Below are positions 1-13,700 of a DNA stretch of 64,000 nucleotides, in pieces (the stretch's first letter is position 1; the number at the start of each line of letters is the position of its first letter). A model generated the notes under the pieces. It ran no database searches. It saw only the letters and a program-made list of their open reading frames with translations, and was not told the origin of the DNA. This DNA is from Brachionus koreanus. Its lineage: Eukaryota; Rotifera; Eurotatoria; Ploima; Brachionidae. Where the stretch lies: the NCBI GenBank assembly GCA_016987375.1, contig PJRA01000313.1:3260361-3324360 (forward strand), written 5' to 3'. A program made the translations under genes and the position numbers.

Positions 1-949
1 ACTTGATGCTCATGTGTCTTTCTATGGCATGTTTTTGGTTTTCGATTAACTCAATGGGATATTCAGAAACTTCATCACTAGATTTTTGAAAATCAGCACT
101 AGAACCATCTAGATTTTTTTGCTCTTTTATTTCGTTTATGAACGGAGTAACGCTCGTTAGTCGAGCATGGTTGGATTGAAAAATGTATTTTGGTAGTGAG
201 TGCAGCAATTGAGAATTCATCATCGCTTCACTGTAAGTTTGCTTCAGACCAACATTTTTCTCACCTCCATTTTGTTCATTTGATTCTAGTTTGTTTAAAA
301 CATCAAGTTCTTCGGTTTGTGAGGATGGCTGAACGTTGTCGTTTGATTTATTGGTCATGTCACTGTCGTCAGATTCTTCTTCAAAATCGCAGGAAACTAA
401 AATATTTTGTTAAATTAAATCTCTAATAAAAAAAGAATTTAAAATCTTATTTTTAGCGCTCAATTGGCCAAAATATTTGTTTTCTCTTAACCTAGTCTAA
501 ATGTTTTATAGTTCTAAAATGAAAATCGGAATTTATTTTTAGGAGATATTCGCCCTAAAAAATTTGTCACCATCAATTTAATCTTGATATTTTGTTTGCA
601 TTTAAAGACAAATAATTATCAGTAAACTAAATTTTTGACCATGGTCAAAAATTTTTATCTTTTATCAAACTAAAAAATTTTTATATTAACTAAACAATTC
701 TGTCTGTATGAATAAAATAAAAATAAATACACTTAAAATTTCACTCATTTTGAATTAGAAATTTAAGCATATTGCATAATTTTTTCACAATTTTAAACAA
801 AACTTACATCTAACTTTGTGGTTATCATTTGCCTTGACAACAATATTGTTATTATTACAATAATCTGAATCATTCAAATTTCCATTCTTTTTTCCATTCA
901 AATAAGAGTCTTTGCTCTCAGACAAATTTTTATTTACTATTTCAGACAT
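1..949 (-). CDS. Unrecognised acidic, disordered protein; 5' part only
   Basis: The gene runs off the left edge. Two exons are visible: 949-808, carrying the ATG, and 396-1. The gtaagt donor and ttttag acceptor join in phase and create the residues HKVRFSCDFEEESDDSD. KVRF fits the RVxF docking motif for protein phosphatase 1, and the acidic serine-rich tract after it is common in such regulators. About 179 residues can be read; nearly all are polar and low-complexity (Asn, Ser, Glu, Lys), with no folded domain I can name. A PP1 regulatory subunit is a guess from one short motif. The start is the only in-frame ATG before the donor. Confidence 0.6.
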
Positions 950-1193
950 ATTTTCTAAAATTATCTTTTTTTTTATTTATTTTTATTGTTTGTTGGTTAA
1001 TTTAAATAAGAAAAAAATTTAAGCTAAATCAGCAATATTTAATTTGAGCTTTAAATCCCAAAATTATAAAACAAAAAAATAAATATAATAAAAAATACAT
1101 TTTATTATCATGATTATATCATTTTAAATAAACGTGGCTGATAAATAAATAAATAGGGTTGAATAGAAATTGAAATAAATTATCTGAGCACAT

Positions 1194-3476
1194 TTAGGGT
1201 CTTTGACCAACTCCACCGGCAAGGTCGTAGACCAATTGACAAACTTGTTTGGCTAAGTTATCAGTTGATTCCTGAGTATCGGCTTCTGCGTAGACTCGTA
1301 CAACATCTTCAGTGCCTGAGGGTCGAACAAACGAGCGCAGCATCTTGCCCTCGTTTGACTTGACCAATTCATCTATTCTCTTTTGTAGCTCGGCCGGCTC
1401 AGATACCCGTCTCTCGGCATCATAAGTTTTTATCAAATTTCTGCCCTTGATTCTGACTTTTAGCTGTCTACTTGGTAGATCAGTGTACATTTTGTTCCAA
1501 TCTGCGATGCTCATGTGTCTCATAGCCAGAATAAGTTCAACGACTAAAAGATCACTGACTGCATCACCAACTGTTTGATTAATGCAATCTTTCAAGTGCT
1601 TGAGAACATACAAAGAACGTCTGACTCGATCGCTTCTTATCCAGTCATTGAAAAAAACAGACTCGTCAAGCTCTTCAGATTTTTTCATTAATTCGGCATA
1701 TCTATCTTCAATTATATTCTCAGCTTTTTGACTCAATAAAATCTAATAAAAAATAATTTTTAGATTAAAATTTTTAATTTTAGAAACCTACAGTTCCGTG
1801 TCCGTTCGCCTCAAAATAAACGCCGATGTCAAATTTTTGAGCCTCGTGATGCAAATGCTTAACTCCAGTGGGAACACAGCTAGCTCTTATTTTCTAAACA
1901 AAACAAAAATTTAAAATATGTCATTTTAAAGTCTTGTTTTGAAGTAATATTTACCATGACATTTTCAATGAAATTTGTCGAGCTTCCATTGGCATATGCG
2001 GTTTGAACAATGCACAAATTTATTTTATCATTTAATTCAGCACCTTCTAATAACTCTCTAAAATGAGTTGCAACCTAGACAAATTAATACATTTATTTTT
2101 ATTATTGTTTAAATTCAAAAACTGATTAATGCTTACCAACGTTGAAATTTTATCTCCGTCCAACAGATAGAACTGTTTTTTTTCATTACTTTTATCTATA
2201 TAGTAATAAACTATTCGATCAGCATCACCGTCAAACGAACAATATTTTCTTATTTTTCCATCATTTGATTCAGGTAAATTGTTCGGGGGCTTCTGCTGAA
2301 CTTTTACAAAATCAGCTCCACACTAACAAAAAAATAATCATTTTATTAAAAAAGCTAATTTAAAAAAATATATTTTTTTTCAAATTTTAAATGAACTTAT
2401 TTTGCACGATAATAAAATGAAAAAAAAAAATTTTTTTTTTTTTATTTTAAAATTACCAAATGATTTAGTTTGTCTCCCGGTTGTTTTCCGTCATTGAATA
2501 CATGCACGTTAAGGACCGGCTGAGATGAACCGTTTGACAGCTTGTCATTGAACGAGACTGTCGATATCAATCTTGACATGTTTTTTATTTTATCAGCACC
2601 AATACCATTAGATCCGTCAACATATAAATCATTTTCATATTTTCCATTATTGTTGAATTCAATCTTAAAAAATAAATCAAATTAGAAATTAAAAATTTTT
2701 TTTTTTCTTATTTTATTTTACCATTGACCAAATTTTGAAAAAAGCACTAGTCAATTTATCAAAATAGCCGTCTTCATTAGGTTCACCATAGCTGCTATTT
2801 GTATTCAAGCACCTTACCATGTAGTGCAATTGAGGCGTTGTCATTAGACCGTAGTTGACCAAAACACCGTTCAATGCTTCAACGCCTGTTTTGAATGCTT
2901 TAAAAAGCGCTTCGCTACTTGGACGCGTATCGTAAGCTGCTACAATATTCGGTCGTTGCACACGGCCTAATTTATTTACTTTCTGTTCATTCTCAAACTC
3001 TTTCAAACATTCTTTCAGCTCATTTTCACATAAATCCTTAAGAGTTTCTTGCAAGTTGCTTGAAAAATTTTCAGTTTAATAAACTAATTTTTTGTGAATT
3101 TTGAAAGCTACTTTGAGTTGACCAAACGGGTCGCATAGGCCTCCCATGATTCATGCAGCATGTCTCCCATAGGATCTACTAACTTGCATCCATTGTCCTC
3201 CTCGGGGTTATGCGAAGCAGTGATCATGCATCCGATATATTGACACTTTTGAGCTATTGATCTCAAACAAGCCAACAGTCCCATTCGATACATGACCCAG
3301 GCAAGATCTTCAGCTCTTTTATTTCATTAATTAAAATGAACAAAAATTTTTATTAAATCTATTTACTTAGTTCTAAAACCAGCTGTGCCATACAAAATTG
3401 TCTTATCCACAAATTGATTGGGTTTTTGATAATCTTGATTGATGTTTTGAGAATTGACTAGCTCAAGGAAAGACAT
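1194..3476 (-). CDS. PGM3: Phosphoacetylglucosamine mutase
   Basis: Converts GlcNAc-6-phosphate to GlcNAc-1-phosphate in the cytosolic UDP-GlcNAc pathway, which feeds N-glycans and, in rotifers, chitin. Eight exons: 3476-3367, 3315-3112, 3058-2722, 2663-2457, 2322-2137, 2074-1955, 1893-1792, 1742-1194. They are all in phase and give 604 aa, somewhat longer than typical PGM3 (about 540). Motifs in order: [13 protein letters not shown] near residue 30; the phosphoserine loop [31 protein letters not shown]; the metal-binding loop [22 protein letters not shown] with YFEANGHGT; and the phosphate-binding end [18 protein letters not shown]. All catalytic motifs are intact. The extra length lies mainly in the exon 3058-2722 insert ([16 protein letters not shown]) and the following exon. 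Identification is secure. Confidence 0.97.
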
Positions 3477-6469
3477 TGTCGGAATGTTTTTTAAAATTTG
3501 GAAAGATTTTGAATCTAGATTTGATAAAGAGATAAATTTTAGATTTTTTAAAGATCAATTTATAGCGAATTTTCTATTAGACTTAATACAAATAAATATA
3601 ATATTTAATTAGTGATATTTATTTTTGGATTATGATGACTAGATATTTGATTATTAGCCTTTGCTAAGGACATTAAAGATTATATCGATTTGACACGTAG
3701 TGACTAAAAGAGACATGATCATTTTCTAGTCAATTTATTGATTTAAAATTTACAGCTGTCTTCACATTATGTTTGAATTAAAACTATTTAAAAATTATAA
3801 TTAATTTAGAAATTTAGTTTGGAATAAAATGCTTTATAGTTAAAAAAAAAGATACCGAGATGCGTTTTGTTTACAATTGTCAAAATAATTTATTCCAAAT
3901 TAGCGAGGTCCAATTTCCTTTTAGAATAATAAATTCAGCTTAATTTTTAGCATAAATTTACCCTAGACTTTATCCGCGCAAAAAATTCTCTTGAATAAAA
4001 AATATTTCTAGAATAATCGGCAACTGCTTACGGTATTTTATTTATAAAAGCCTTATTTAGACGATGAGCTGATTGTGAAAAGAAGGAAATTTATTCAAAT
4101 TTATTAAATTTGCTTACGCAACTCATCTAAAAATAAAATTTTATGTCAATGCGTTCCTTTAACTGATTGTCTTTTTTAAGATTTGAAAAAAAATTTAAAC
4201 AATTTTTTGACTAAATTCAAAGCTTTATGATTATAATTTGAAAATCATCGGTTTTATATAAGTCAATTTTTTTTTACTTGAGAAATTTGCTTCTTTATTA
4301 TCTGCAAAGCGTTTAACTTGATTTTTTTCTAAGTTGATTTAGCAAAGACTTAAGCTATGCATAAAAATTTCGATGGAATGAAGTCGAGAATTTTATTGTG
4401 AATAGAATTTCAAACTGTGTTTTTTAAGAAACATAAATTTTTCTCACTCTCTCTCTCTCTTTCTCTCTCTCTCTCGTGCTTGTTCCTCTTTAGATAATAA
4501 AATTATTTTATATTTCAATTTTAAAAAAGCTTAAAAATAAATTAAAAAAAAACATATTTAATAAAAATTGAATAATTTTTTTAGTTGATATTTTCAATTC
4601 GATTTTATTTTAAAACCAAAAATGTTTTTTTGAATTAAAAAAAATTTTCATTTTAAAATTTAATTAATGATTAATTTTTTCGACTAATTACCAAAAATTT
4701 TAGATATAAAATTTTGCGATTTAAATACATGCATTTATTTCAGACACTTACATTTAATGTTTCATCTCCTGCTTCAATTTAATGGAGACATTGAAATTGA
4801 TGAAATTTGCATGGTTGTTTTTCTAAATAATCGTGATTTCCTTTTTTGAATTTTTTAATGATATAATTTTTGTTTGTAATTAAGTGAAATTTTGTTTAAT
4901 ATTTAGCATAATCATTAAAATCTACTTCCTTTTGCATGTAAACAATCAAAAATAATAATCATTAGGCGCTTAATTTGTCGGATAATTTGAACCATATATT
5001 GTATGGATGATATTTTGTTTAGAATTAATATTTGCGTCTTGGTGCTTTTTAGATTAGAATAATGTCTGTTTACAAATTCCAAGCGCAATAAGATCGTATC
5101 AATCATCTATTTCTTAAATATTATAAAATAAATAGGGATTCCATTCAGGCGCTAGTTTATTAAACATTCATTCCTAGATAAGATACAATTCCAATTATTT
5201 TTAAAAAAAAGCTAAGATATCAAATAAAGTATTTATAAGAAAAATTCAAAAGATACATCAATTTACTTGATATTTAATTAAAACTAATTAAAATTGGAAA
5301 GAAGACATCTAATTTTTACATAAAAATTTTGAATTTATTATATTTTCAAGATTGTTACTTAATCGATAGTTTAGCATTACTTTATTTTTAATTTAGCTAA
5401 TTATGAAAATTAATAAAACTAAAAAAAAATTTATTTAAAAAATAAATTACGCCATAAATTATTCGAATAAAATAACATAAAAAATTATCAAGACTTGTCT
5501 CAATATTTTTTTAAATGATGCGTCAAATACCTTGGAAATTGAATTTTCAATTTTTAAATAAAAATATTTCTTCTGATAATAAAAAAATAGATTGATTAAA
5601 ACTTGTCCCAAAAATAATATGACCTTATAATTTTAATTAATTCTAGGTAAAAAAAAAGCGCCTGATTATTTGCCTTTGGTAATTTTCAAAAATATTAAAT
5701 TATTTTTTTTACTTCTAAAATTGTGAATTCAATTAATAAAATTAAATTTCAATAACTCTTATTAAAAATAAAAAATAATTCTAAGCTTATTGCCCTTCAC
5801 AATACCCTTTCTCAAAGAAAACTAGTCAATTATTCAGTTTATTTATAAATTTTCTTTAGATCTAAAATTAAAAACATTATTCAAAAGAAAATCTTGAATT
5901 GCCAAGATTCGATTTTTTCAATTAAGAACAATTTTGGGAAAATAAAAGATTAAATAATTTTGAAAAGGCATTTTAATAAAAGCTTTATTCAATTAAATAA
6001 GCTTAATTAAATCAATTTTTAAATTTTAATTAAAAATATTAATTATTAAAGAAATACACTAAAATATTAATCTTGAACAAAAATTTTAAAATACCTCAAT
6101 TATCGATTTTAAGCATTCATTTGAATCAAATAAAACCATCTAGTTTTTTAGTTTAAAAAAAATTATTTTTTAATATGAGCAACATACATTCCTAACTAGT
6201 TTAAGGCAAAAAAACAAGTATATTTGAATTAATTATATTTTTTTATTCGCAATTTTCAAATCATTCCCTGATCACAATAATAGACTATAAATAATTGAAA
6301 TTTTTTCTAATTCGCCATTTGAATCATTTAACTTTTTTTTTGGAATGTTTTTCTTTTTTTTTTTAATTTTATGAAATGTAGTTTAATTAAACAAAAAAAT
6401 TTATTTTATTTTAAAATAGCTTTATATGTACATATATATATTAATATAAGTGAGAAAAAATTGTCTTTT
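3477..6469. other. Intergenic, about 3 kb, no gene seen
   Basis: Very AT-rich sequence between the PGM3 start and the receptor subunit stop. I saw no exon with recognisable protein similarity on either strand and no clear terminal inverted repeat. The short open frames here, such as 4915-5106, have no family resemblance. The only distinct feature is a CT microsatellite near 4443-4475. The part just upstream of 3476 presumably holds the PGM3 promoter. Confidence 0.6.
4443..4475. repeat. CT/GA microsatellite
   Basis: An interrupted run of CT dinucleotides in otherwise A/T-dominated intergenic sequence. It is about 1 kb upstream of the PGM3 start. It could be a simple-sequence repeat or a GAGA-type element; the sequence alone does not decide. 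Confidence 0.85.
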
Positions 6470-9400
6470 CTAAGGCTTTAGTAAATTTAGTGAATAAGTT
6501 TTAATTAATTTTTGTTGATCTATTTCTTCGAACATATAAGGAGCGTCAAATAAAAATTGATAAGTTCCCATAAAGGTGACAACCATAAATATAATTAGAT
6601 TAAAGCGATCAAATATAGCTGCAATATATTTCCAGTCTTCTTTTATCTGAAACAACAATAATTTAAAAATAATTCAATTAAAATTTAATAAAATTACTTC
6701 ATCAATTTCAGCTTGGATCTTGATCAAATTTCCAATGTATTCAACTGATTTACAGACTTTGAGAAATCGGTCAGTCAGTTTGATATTGTCAAATGAATAA
6801 AACTTATTCCTATAAATAGTTTTAGTTGATTGAGATTTTTTAAAATCATGCTGATTCTCGAAACTGGTCCATTTTTTTGCATAATAGTTAAAACTGTTGA
6901 GCTCATTTGAGCTGCAATTTTTCAACTTAAAAAATTCTGATTCTTTTCGATCCGATTTGATTGTATTTTCAAAATTTTTAAAATTAAATCCCTTTAAATT
7001 TATGTGCTTTCCTTTGATGTCTTGTGATGCCAGTATTAAATCACTATGTGAACCAAATTTTTTTGCCTGCTCATTTCTTAACCCATAGTTGCCATTGCAC
7101 TTGGTCTGAGATCCATTGTTCAATTTTGAACATATTATGGGTGAATCTGGTCTATTTATTCTAACTTCAGATGAAAATTTTTTCAAATAATTCTTTTCAA
7201 TATCTCTTACTGGTGATATATGAATATGTTTTTTTTTTCGTTTTTTCATGAAAAGCATTTGAGGCAAAAAATCAGTTACAATAAACCGGATTGAATTAGG
7301 TAGTTGTTCAATTCTAAGACGTTTATAATAAAAATTTATTGTTAGACAAGTGTTCAAGACACTTAATATGTTCATTATGAATGTAAATAGTAGATATTTT
7401 GAGATCAATGGGACCACTATGCTAGTTGGTGGAATTATTTTTGAAATTAGCAAAAAAAACACAACTAAAATAAAAAAAATATTTTTAAAATTAATAAATA
7501 TATAAAATTGATTGAATAAATAAATTTTCAGAGATATATTTTTATGCTATGCATGGTAAACCTGAACTTCAATTTATACTAAATTAACATGGCAAAAAAT
7601 TTCTTAGATTATTTCCTTATTTTTTATGTTGAAATCTAAAATTTTTTTTATCAAATTAAATAATCGAACAGAAAATAATAAGTCAATGTTTGAACAAAAG
7701 GCTTTTTAATAGTTGAGATTAGACTACTATTATATATATTTTATATTTTTATATTTACCCAAAGCGAACAACATTCCAAGCGAAAGAGTTATTTTTTCTC
7801 CATCATCAGTTGGTAAAAAAAATACACAAACTGATAGAAAACTGATCAAAAAAGTTGGTATTATGATGTTTACAGTGTAGAATAAGCTCTTTCGTCTCAT
7901 TTTTATTCTATAGACGATTAATGTTTTCATTTTTTTTGTAGTAGTATGGTTATAATACTCAATTGAAGCGGGAACTTCAATTAAATCCCAAGTCCCAGAC
8001 GGAACATAATCATTCAAGTCTGCATGATGCATATTTTCAAAATAATCGAAAATCAATTCATTCGAATTGTAAACCCACGAACCAAAAATCATTTCACAAA
8101 TCTTTTATTTTTTAAATTCAATTTATTTATTCAAAAATAAAGTACAGTATTTAATACTTGTTGATCAAATGGAAAGTATTTGACATCTATTTTGCAGGAT
8201 GATTTGTATATTGCTGGGGGAATCCATAAAACACCTCCTTGTTGATACAAAACCACATTACTTTTAAAGCTAACTTCATATTTTCCATGAGCGCTTAAAA
8301 GAAAAACAGAAACATTTGTAAATAGATTGTTTTTTTTTGTCTGTAATAAGTACTTATTAAATAGAATGATATCAGGTGTCCAGACTTGTTTGTAAGGTAC
8401 TCGTATCGATATAATATGACTAAATTCTGGCAAATGTCCCCATTGCAAATAAGGATCATTCCACCACTAAAAATATTTTAATTTAATAAATTTTTGAAAT
8501 TTGCACAAAAAAAATTAAAAGAAAGCTTAGTAAAAATGTTTATTTTTGTTTATATTAAGAAATTTTTTTATTTAATTCAAAATTAATTCAGAAATATTTT
8601 TTCTATTCTATGAAAATTTAGTTTTTTTTTTTTAAATTATTATGCTAGCTAAATAAATTATTATAAATTTTTAACCTAAATTAAATGCATGAAATATGAA
8701 AAAATATTTAAAGAATCTAGTAAACCTTTGTTTAAAACATGTTAAATCATTTGTTATATGCTGTATTTTAAAATTAATATGATATTAGATTCTTTGAGAT
8801 ACTTGAAAATGATAAAAAATAAATTTTTCTTTCAATAATATGACTTGAATATATCCGAATTCACGATCGTAAGGATCATTAGAACTTCAAAAAGATCTCA
8901 ATCTCTTAATGGAATGAACAGATACTTGATCAATAAATCTAAAGATGAACACATGTAAAACTATGCATCACCTGAAGAGAAAATAAAAAGCTGAATACTC
9001 ATTATTAAAACAAAATATCTTTAATTTTCTAGAGGGAATAAAAGAATAAAAAAATTTCGGTTCTTTTTTTACTTAATATGGAATAAGCAATGTACTGTAA
9101 TAGCCATTAAAGCTAACTGAATAATATGTCTTGAAAGAAATTTGTTTAAGAATCTAAGCTGAAGATCTTTAAGACTTTTTTATGCATCACTTGAGAGACT
9201 TCATCTGAAGTAAGCAGTAGGAACCTGGAGTCCTATTTAAAAACAGACATTTAACACTCAAAGACCGGAGAAATCTTTTGAACCCCTTTTGTTACTTCTT
9301 TCGTTTGTTTTTTATTCAATAAATTTGAAAATTTTTATATTTTATTTCAATCTTATCTAAAATTAAAAAAATATTATAAAATTATAAAATTTTTGTTTCA

Positions 9401-9943
9401 AAATAAATTTATTTTCTTTGATAAAAGTAAAAATATGAGTCAAATAAAACGTATGGAAATATCATGAGGCTTTTGAGTGTTAAATCATTGAAAAAGTAAA
9501 AAGAGCGACAAAACTGAAATAACACATGACAAAAATTTTTACAAAAAATTACCATATGAAGCCAATTATTGGTTTTCATTACCTGTTCTTTATCGTACTT
9601 AAATAATTTTTGTTTATAATATTATATAATAAAAATTTTTTATTTTAAGTTTTACCACATTTATTAGCTGTCCCAAAGCAAGACCAAAATAGAGTTTAAA
9701 ACTCTCATTTGAATTCGCTCGCGGCATTATATTCGGATTGTATGATTTGAACAGGTATCTCAAGAGTCTTTCTTCACTCGGTGAATAGTCCAGATCATCT
9801 TCTTGCATTAGCGACTTGATATAGCCAAGCGAAAACTCTGATGTGAGGTTAAAACTTTTAATTATCTTGGCACATTTGGCTAAGATAGCAAACTGACACA
9901 TAATGCTGATTATCAACAAAATATTTCTCATTTTACAATACAT
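6470..9943 (-). CDS. Nicotinic-acetylcholine-receptor-type Cys-loop channel subunit, non-alpha
   Basis: Subunit of a pentameric ligand-gated channel in the plasma membrane. Six exons: 9943-9656, 9597-9553, 8466-8158, 8101-7759, 7464-6698, 6646-6470, in phase, 642 aa. Residues 1-25 form a signal peptide (a second ATG at 9931 is possible). Loop A is VWTPDIILFN. The Cys-loop, CKIDVKYFPFDQQIC, has the standard 13 residues between cysteines, which fixed the exon 3/4 splice choice. M2 reads GEKITLSLGMLFALVVFFLL; its GEK start fits a cation-selective pore. M1 and M3 flank it, the M3-M4 loop is long and Ser/Lys/Asn-rich, then EDWKYIAAIFDRF and M4. Loop C lacks the vicinal CysCys of alpha subunits, so it probably acts as a structural partner. 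Intron 2 carries a TTAA-flanked MITE. Confidence 0.93.
9252..9483. mobile_element. TTAA-flanked piggyBac-type MITE, copy 1
   Basis: A 232-bp element counted from TTAA to TTAA, in intron 2 of the receptor gene. The left end reads TTAACACTCAAAGACCGG and the right end, reverse-complemented, TTAACACTCAAAAGCC. Both ends sit on TTAA, the target-site duplication of piggyBac elements. The left block is shared with the copies at 13330 and 47657. The inside is AT-rich and has no open frame, so it is non-autonomous. Confidence 0.8.
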
Positions 9944-10746
9944 AATATCGATTCATTTGACACTCAAATAACGTCGTTTAATTTATTTCAGATATAGATT
10001 GCGAATATGAATGAAAATTTTCCTGATGAAAATAATTTATTTGCTTATCTATTTAATAAAAATAGATGAAGTTTAAATTATTTCCTTTGAGATATTATTT
10101 TCCGATTTCGAGCATTTCAAATTTCGATTTTTTTTTCTTCAATCAATTTGTGTCGACTAATATTATTGAGTTTAACTGACTCAAAAGGCATATACAACTA
10201 TGTTAAATATTTGCTAATTAAAAAAAAATTCAAAGAATAAATAATTTCTACTTGTTTTCTTAGTCAATTCACTATTTGAAACCAAAATTTAGCTAATAAT
10301 CAAGGCACTTTTAATTTTTCGTAAGAGTTTAAATGCTTTTGAAAATCAAAAAATACAGAAAGCTCATATCAAGCATGCTATTTTTGCACAATAATTAAAT
10401 TTAACTAATCATGCAAAAATTCCAATTATTAACGAGATTGCTAAGCTTTTAGAAAATAAATTTTTTTGAATTTTTGGGTATTCATATTTTTTTTTTGTTC
10501 TGTAATTAGTGATAATTCACTAATTTGTATTTAATCAATTTGGTTTGATTTTTTCAGACAACATATATTTTAGCTTAAAACATAATTGTGTTGTTTTATT
10601 TTAAAGTTTGTAATTGCATCTTTAAGGTTTATCTGTTTTTAATCAGAATTTTTTTATCATTTAGAAGTTTCGACATAATTTTATTTTATTTTTTTTTAAA
10701 CACAAATAAATAATAAATAAATTCGATGATTTCCTAAAGAAATACT
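9944..10746. other. Intergenic between receptor start and ABCG stop
   Basis: About 800 bp of A/T-rich sequence with no recognisable coding or repeat signal. It should contain the receptor promoter (near 9944) and the 3' UTR of the ABCG transporter (near 10746). Confidence 0.55.
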
Positions 10747-13700
10747 CTATTTTTTTGACTTGAAATAAACAATAACAGCAGACAAAGTTGGCCAAAAAAG
10801 AGTCATCACAATCAACATGCCAATATCAAGATAAAAATTTTTCTAGAAAATAAAAATCAGAATTTAGAGATACAAAAATCTTTAAAAAAAACCACCTCAT
10901 CCATAGCTAGCTGTTTGAGCACCTCATGTCCATTTTTGATGCAAAAATTTACCGCATCATTGCACTCTATTTCTTTTACTCGAGTCCATAAAGTTATCAT
11001 TACAGCTTCGTTTGTATAATAAACCCAGGATATATATTTGATCCAGACAAAATATACCGGTATAGACTTGGAATTAATTAAAAAGCCGGAAAAAATGAGC
11101 ATCGGAAAAAACGTGGGTCCGATTAGACCTATAGTGGCGTCAAGATTGGGAGTGATCACAGCCAAAAATGTGCCGAAACCGACCGCTGTGTTTGAAGCCA
11201 TAACTAGTAGAATCAATATTGTGAAATAGACTGAGACATCTGGATAAACTCCTGCCAGCCAGTAAATTATTGTTATTGTAAGAGCAGGAAAAATAATGTT
11301 TTGAGGAAGCTTGTTGATAAAAAAAATAATTTTTTTTTGTTGCCAAAAAAATGTTATTAACTCCTACTTCTGAAAATATTTTGGCTATAAAATAAACAAG
11401 AACCGAATAAACTCGATTTTTTGAGTCCCGATACGTCACTTGCCATTGATAATGGATTTGCTAAATAAAATTTTTATTTTTCTAAAAAAAAAAAAGTTTT
11501 TAAATTTTTTCTTAATTACACTAGCTGCCCCAAATAAGTAGCTTAGACATGATTGCATTAGAGAGATAAATAACAGTCCATTTTTGTTTTGAATTCCAGC
11601 TTGATCAAATCCGAGTTGGTAGTAAGTAAAACCAAGAAATAGTCCAATAACCTTGTTAGAAATTAATTTTAAAATTTTATCAAAAACTTCTTATGTATTA
11701 CAATAGACTGAACAATTAAAATTCTAGTTGCCAATGGCTCTCGAATTGTGTTTAGCAATTGTCTCCAAAAAAGCCAAATAAATTGAGTGAAATACGAGGC
11801 TTCATATCTAAGTTCAATCAAAATTAAAATAAATAAAATATTTATCTAGGTAATTTATTTACAATTAAACCTTTTTCCAGTATAAGAACTTTTAGTCAAA
11901 TAAGGGTTGTCTAGTTTCCGATATTCATCATCGATTCGCTTCAGAGTGTTTAATGTATCCTGGTGATAACTACTTTTTTCATACGATTCACAGATCGCCT
12001 TAGAACATAATATTTTTGAAAATTCTCTCTCTATTAAATTAAAATAATAAATACTTGTAAATTTTCCATATTGCTTATTTTGTTTCGCTTCACAGCCAAA
12101 ATATCTATGTAAAAATCAGCTGGATTGTATTTTAAAGGGCATTCGTAAGAAATGCTAGAAAAAAATTTTATTTTCTCTAAATTTTCAATGAAAAAAATTT
12201 TAATACCTTTTAAAAAAATCAAGTGCTGGTTCACGTTCACCAAAATAGGCAACCTTTCCTTCGGCAAGCAAGCATAGTCTTGAAGTGTTTGAATTTTAAA
12301 ATTTTGGGAAATTAAAAAAAAAAGTTCTTACTTGTCAAATTTATCAAAAACTTGACTAGCTGGTTGATGTATAGTACAGACGACAATTTTTCCTTTTTTT
12401 GCCATTGTAGACAAAGTTTGCACAGTCATTAAAGCCATATTAGAATCTTAAAAAAATTTTCTTATATTTTTTCTTAATTGATTAATAATTAAGAAAATAA
12501 TACCTAGACCAGATGTTGGTTCATCGCAAAATAAAATTTGAGGATCAGTAATTATCTAAATATAATAATTAATTTAAGAGCTGTTAAATAAATAAATCTT
12601 TTGGGCTTTAAGATTGATCGAGATTTAAATTTTTTTAAACAATCTTGTACCATCTCCCTGTTGTGAATAAAAAATTATTTAGAATTAAAAAACTCTTCTA
12701 TCTGTCAACTTCTGTTGTCTTCTTCAAGAAACAGTTTCTAAAACTTTTATTTTACCCTACTTTCACTACTGCTCAACTCTTATGTGTTATTTTTCAAAAG
12801 ATTATTTTTCGATATTTAAATTTTTAAAGTTTAAATTTGATGTTAATAACTTTAATAAGATAAATAGCTTTCTAGAAAGATATGGCTTATATGTGGTGGT
12901 AGTAGTGGTTACTGCGGTAAGTGCTCTATAGCTGCGCAAATTTTGCGTTAAGCCATTTAGGCTATTGCATTGCAATATGTATTTCAACATAGAATTCTAG
13001 GCATAATGTTATCATTCTCTTTTATACTTAAGACACTACTTTATCATAACTCTGAAAATTTAAAATACAAATTATCTAAATAGAATGACTCAAAAAATTT
13101 AAGATATGAATTAAGTAATAGCGAAAACTTAATAGAACCGATCGTAAAATCTTAAAATGGATAAAAAACGCCTGGATTGTTTTACTCAAGATTGATTAAT
13201 AGCTTTGTGACCAAGAAATTATTGTTGAAATTCACTACATTCAAGCTTTCTATTAACAATAATTTAAATTTTCATAGATTTTTTTTAAAATTTTATTTAA
13301 ATTTTCAATTTTTAATTTTTCTAATTAGTTTAACACTCAAAAACCGGAGGGGTCTTTTGAACCCCTTTTGAAACTTCCTTTATTTGTTCTTTATTCAAAT
13401 AATTTAATCATTTTTTTATAATTTTTTNNNNNNNNNNNNNNNNNNNNNNNNNNNNNNNNNNNNNNNNNNNNNNNNNNNNNNNNNNNNNNNNNNNNNNNNN
13501 NNNNNNNNNNNNNNNNNNNNNNNNNNNNNNNNNNNNNNNNNNNNNNNNNNNNNNNNNNNNNNNNNNNNNNNNNNNNNNNNNNNNNNNNNNNNNNNNNNNN
13601 NNNNNNNNNNNNNNNNNNNNNNNNNNNNNNNNNNNNNNNNNNNNNNNNNNNNNNNNNNNNNNNNNNNNNCTTAAAAATAACCATTCTTGATAACGATTTA

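Noticed and set aside
190..426. 78-aa plus-strand open frame
   Set aside because: Antisense shadow of exon 2 of the minus-strand gene, whose splice junction is in phase.
4915..5106. 63-aa minus-strand open frame
   Set aside because: Isolated, no resemblance to a protein family, AT-driven composition.
12645..12990. Two short open frames in ABCG intron 5
   Set aside because: No family resemblance, and they lie between two ABCG exons that join in phase.
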